Part shown: positions 60,906 through 64,000 of the stretch, piece after piece
Position numbering within the stretch: position 1 is the first letter of the stretch
How the letters are laid out: the number at the start of each line of letters is the position of its first letter
Assembly: GCA_964017235.1 (NCBI GenBank)
Contig: OZ024928.1
Span: forward strand, 89,399,566-89,463,565
DNA from: Sabellastarte sp. h YS-2021
Taxonomy: Eukaryota; Annelida; Polychaeta; Sabellida; Sabellidae
Direction: 5' to 3'
Length of the DNA stretch: 64,000 nt
Translations under genes and position numbers: made by a program
Notes under the pieces: generated by a model
Seen by the model: only the letters and a program-made list of their open reading frames with translations
What the model was told of the DNA's origin: nothing
Database searches by the model: none

Positions 60906-62655
60906 TTTTTACCCCACAGCCCTTAAGGGCTGTCGGGGTATTGTTTTCACCCATGGTGTCCGGATGGGCGGGTGGGCGGGCAGCTGGAAATAGTTTGTCC
61001 GGGCTGTATCTCAGAAACCGTAAGGTGTAGGAAGTTCATACTTGGCAGGGACATTGGTTGGGGGGTGTAGGTGTGCAACGTCATGGTCTGACCTTGATTT
61101 GACCTTGCCGCAGTGACCTTGAGTTTGAAAATCTTGTCCAGGCTATATCTCGGCAACCATAAGGTGTAGGAAGTTGATACTTGGCAGGGACATTAGTTAA
61201 GGGTTGTAGGTGTGCAACGTCATGGTCTGACCTTGATTTGACCTTTGACCTTGCTGTAGTGACCTTGACCTATAAAATCTTGTCCGGGCTATATCTCGGA
61301 AACTGTAAGGTGTAGGAAGTTGATACTTGGTAGGGACATTGGTTAGGGGGTGTAGGTGTGCAACGTCATGGTCTGACCTTGATTTGACCTTGCCGTAGTG
61401 ACCTTGACCTATAAAATCTTGTCCGGGCTATATCTCGGAAACCGTAAGGTGTAGGAAGTTGATACTTGGTAGGGACATTGGTTAGGGGGTGAAGGTGTGC
61501 AACATCATGGTGCGACCTTGATTTAACCTTTGACCTTGCCGTAGTAACATTTACCTATAAAATCTTGTCCGGGCTATATCTCGGCAATTGTAAGGTGTAG
61601 GAAGTTCATACTTGGTAGGGACATTGGTTAGGGGGTGTAGGTGTGCAATGTCATGGTGTGACCTTGATTTGACCTTTGACCTTGCCATACTGACCTTGAT
61701 CTAAAAAATCTTGTCCAGGCTATATCTCGGAAACCGTAAGGTGTAGGAAGTTGATACTTGGTAGGGACATTGGTTAGGGGTGTAGGTATGCAACATCATG
61801 GTGTGACCTTGATTTGACCTTTGACCTTGCTGTTGTGACCTTGATCTATAAAATCTTGTCCGGGCTATATCTCAGACACGGTAAGGTGTAGGAAGTTGAT
61901 ACTTGACAGGGACATTGGTGGGGAATTGTAGGTGTGCAACGTCATGGTGTGACCTTGATTTGACCTTTGACCTCGCCATAGTGACCTTGACCTTTAAAAT
62001 CTTGTCCAGGCTATATCTTGGAAATGGTAAGGTGTAGCAAGTTGATACTTAGTAGGGACATTGGTTCGGGGGTTTAGGTGTGCATCTTGGTGTGACCTTG
62101 ATTTGACCTTTGACCTTGCCGTAGTGACCTTGACTATAAAATCTTGTCTGGGCTATTTCTTGGATTCCATAAGGTGTAGAAGGTTGACACTTGGTAGGGA
62201 CATTGGTTTGGGGGTGTATGAAAATGTATGTGTGCATCATGGTGTGACCTTTTTTGCTCTGCAAAAGTGTGTTCAGCTGCCATATTTGAGACATCTTTCT
62301 CTTATGACAAGGATATATGGATTGCTGCAATTGATTATTATATGCACTTTTACATAATTATGCTATTTGCATTGACAGCTATTCTCCAAGTAATAAATTT
62401 ACAGCTTCATATTTTTAGTTTAATGATTAGTGCTGTCATCTTGCTGTTGAATTGTCTTGTTTTAGTATTTTATCTTTACATATAGTTTCTTTCTCTTCGA
62501 TGTTATTTTCTCTACTTAAACATTATTTGGACCTTTATATAAGTGTCACTGCGCTGAAAGTATTCTGGCCTTTGTACTGTTTCACTACTTCTATATGTCA
62601 TGGTGTTGAAAACTATTTTCCCAGGCTGTGGCGTACGGGCATCATCTTCTTCAAG
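60906..62655 (+). mobile_element. Family B minisatellite element B2
   Basis: Same 5' hairpin as B1 (TACCCCACAGCCC, AAGGGCTGTCGGGGTA), GC-rich GGGCGGGTGGGCGGGC, and about eight units of ~146 bp. The 3' unique part, with GGATTGCTGCAATTGATTAT, matches the 18.2-kb B fragment, and its later section matches B1. The 3' arm GGCTGTGGCGTA (about 62,624) has one mismatch to the left arm. It appears inserted in E4. Confidence 0.78.
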
Positions 62656-63195
62656 TTGGCCACCATATTGCTTGAAGCGTCTGAATATTGCCCTTGAATT
62701 TCTTTTGCCTACACTGAATATGCGTATTGTTGGATATTATAATTCATGCAGTCTCTTTATTTTATAACATAGAATCTTATTTCGTAACAATTCACAGTAC
62801 AGTACATTTAACATATTTTGACAACTTAAATCCACTTTGTGAATTAAGAATAGACCAGAACTCGTACATGTTGCTTATATACAGGATCTACGCCTGTCGA
62901 AATTAAATTAAATATTTTTAGGGTTTAACCCCTATCTGCTACGTTCTTTGACCATTTGGAGGGTTAAAATATGAAATACAGCACGGAAACTGACTCCGAA
63001 GGGAATCCTTGGGGAAACCTCTTCGGTGATGTCATCGTCTAGACCCCAACTGCTGAGAGACCTTGGTGTGGCAATTAAAAGTCATCCCTTTTTTGGTCAT
63101 TTTATGAAAGTTTAAACGTATTTTTATATACACATGAAAATATAAAATATTAAGAATATTTTACTTTCAAGATCTTTGTGAAGTAATATTTAATG
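62656..63195. other. Sequence before the third DIRS fragment
   Basis: GATGTCATCGTCTAGACCCC (about 63,027) faintly recalls the GACGTCAT and GTCTAGAC motifs of the DIRS inverted repeats, so this may include a diverged 5' region of another DIRS family. Otherwise nothing is recognised. Confidence 0.3.
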
Positions 63196-63199
63196 CACA

Positions 63200-64000
63200 C
63201 TTGCAAAGCAGTTGGCAAACATGCCATCTTGTTCTCAAAACATTCACCTTGTCTCCCCAATATTGCTTCACAATACTTGTAGAAAGGTTCAAAATAGAGC
63301 CCATCAGGGCCTCTCTGATTTCAGGGGAATGGGTGTCGTCAAAATACCTGTCAGACGCCTATCTTCACATCCCCATCCACCAAAACTCGAGAAAGTACCT
63401 ACGGCTTTGCCACTATTCACAGGTATTCCAGTTCACCTCCCTCCCTTTCGACCTAGCCATGGCCCCACAGGTATTTACAATGATTGTAAAGGAAGTGAAG
63501 CTGATGGTTCTCACAAGGGGAGTCAGGCTTCACCAATACCTGGATGACTGGCTTATCAGGGCTCAATCGCAGAAGGAAGCACAAGTTTAATAACACTCAG
63601 ACCATGGTAGACCTGACACAGTCCTTAGGAAGATGGCTCAAACTTCTAGATTCGATCCTACGCTTAAAGTCAAAACATGTTTTGACTGCAAGATGTTTGA
63701 TGTTGCTAATTGGGTTGCTCTTTAAAGGAGAAGATGGTCCTGGAGGGACTCCTTCACCTGAAGCCCTTTCAGTTTCATCTTAAGGAGCACTGGAGATATC
63801 CTCAGTCGTTGGACAGCCTCCTTCCTTGGTCAGAGAACATTTCAGCTGGCCTAGAATGGTGCAAAACCCTGCAAACGTGATGAAGAGCACGGACCATCAC
63901 CCCAAGACCACAGTATCCAAATCTTTACAGACGCCTCAAACAAAGGCTGGGGCGCTCACTTATAGCAAGTCTCTGCAAAAGATCTGTGGTCAGACAGGGA
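63200..64000 (+). pseudogene. Diverged DIRS-type RT / RNase H remnant (copy 3, runs off window)
   Basis: RT segments in one frame: EPIRASLISGEWVSS, DAYLHIPIHQNSRKYLRL, TMIVKEVKLMVLTRGVRL and HQYLDDWLIRAQSQ (63,529-63,570). The first catalytic Asp region reads SKYLSDAYLH instead of VDFKDTYFH, so that Asp is lost. After a stop near 63,588, shifted frames give more RT, and about 63,917 reads QIFTDASNKGWGAHL, the start of RNase H, then a stop. It belongs to a different subfamily from copies 1 and 2 and is non-functional. Confidence 0.8.

Noticed and set aside
62049-62485. ORFs of 93, 98 and 85 residues
   Set aside because: They lie over family B units and its 3' part, and frames differ between copies B1 and B2.

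Overview
This is eukaryotic DNA: one host gene split into at least 17 exons, and an unusually dense, nested set of transposons. The mix of a DIRS-type retrotransposon, a Ginger1-like DNA element and many short elements with minisatellite cores resembles bivalve or other lophotrochozoan genomes. That placement is inference; nothing in the window identifies a species. I saw no rRNA, tRNA or CRISPR array.

Host gene. A plus-strand gene of the DUF885 family can be traced from 5,612 (proposed ATG) to the stop at 48,361-48,363. I joined 17 exons with consistent splice phases into 596 codons plus stop. It carries the family signature HEGEPGHH (residues 411-418), followed by EGW (457-459) and the conserved C-terminal half. 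One intron (16,670-18,620) uses a GC-AG donor. Most of the 43 kb is intron filled with transposons.

Layout. 1-2,293: 3' part of a decayed DIRS element. 2,540-3,210: minisatellite element on the minus strand (family F). About 3,650-5,440: tandemly duplicated unique-looking DNA. 5,597-5,682: first visible exon. 6,101-15,825: family A minisatellite element carrying a nearly full-length DIRS retrotransposon (7,257-14,871), whose gag gene is interrupted by a Ginger1-like DNA element (9,412-10,767) with CCGG target duplications and a Ulp1-like protease ORF. 15,888-20,605: five exons with a family D element between them. 20,801-31,300: two adjacent family A elements, one with a 5 kb array of about 30 copies of a 169-bp unit, the other interrupted by a 3.3 kb family E element. 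31,697-48,363: the remaining 11 exons; their introns hold several DNA-transposon relics (hAT-like, Tigger-like, foldback). 49,621-62,655: intergenic, with families C, B and E and a second Tigger-like element. 63,200-64,000: a diverged, broken third DIRS fragment running off the window.

Main theme. Six sequence-unrelated non-autonomous families (A-F) share one plan: a 5' hairpin, a GC-rich simple repeat, an AT-rich minisatellite core, and a third arm near the 3' end that is complementary to the 5' left arm. Several end in CTAG before T. One insertion has an intact empty site in this window and shows T^T insertion without duplication. This fits non-autonomous Helitron/Helentron (HINE or 'pearl'-like) elements. 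The recurring pairing pattern, with a bulged internal arm and a perfect distal arm, is the most interesting structure here.
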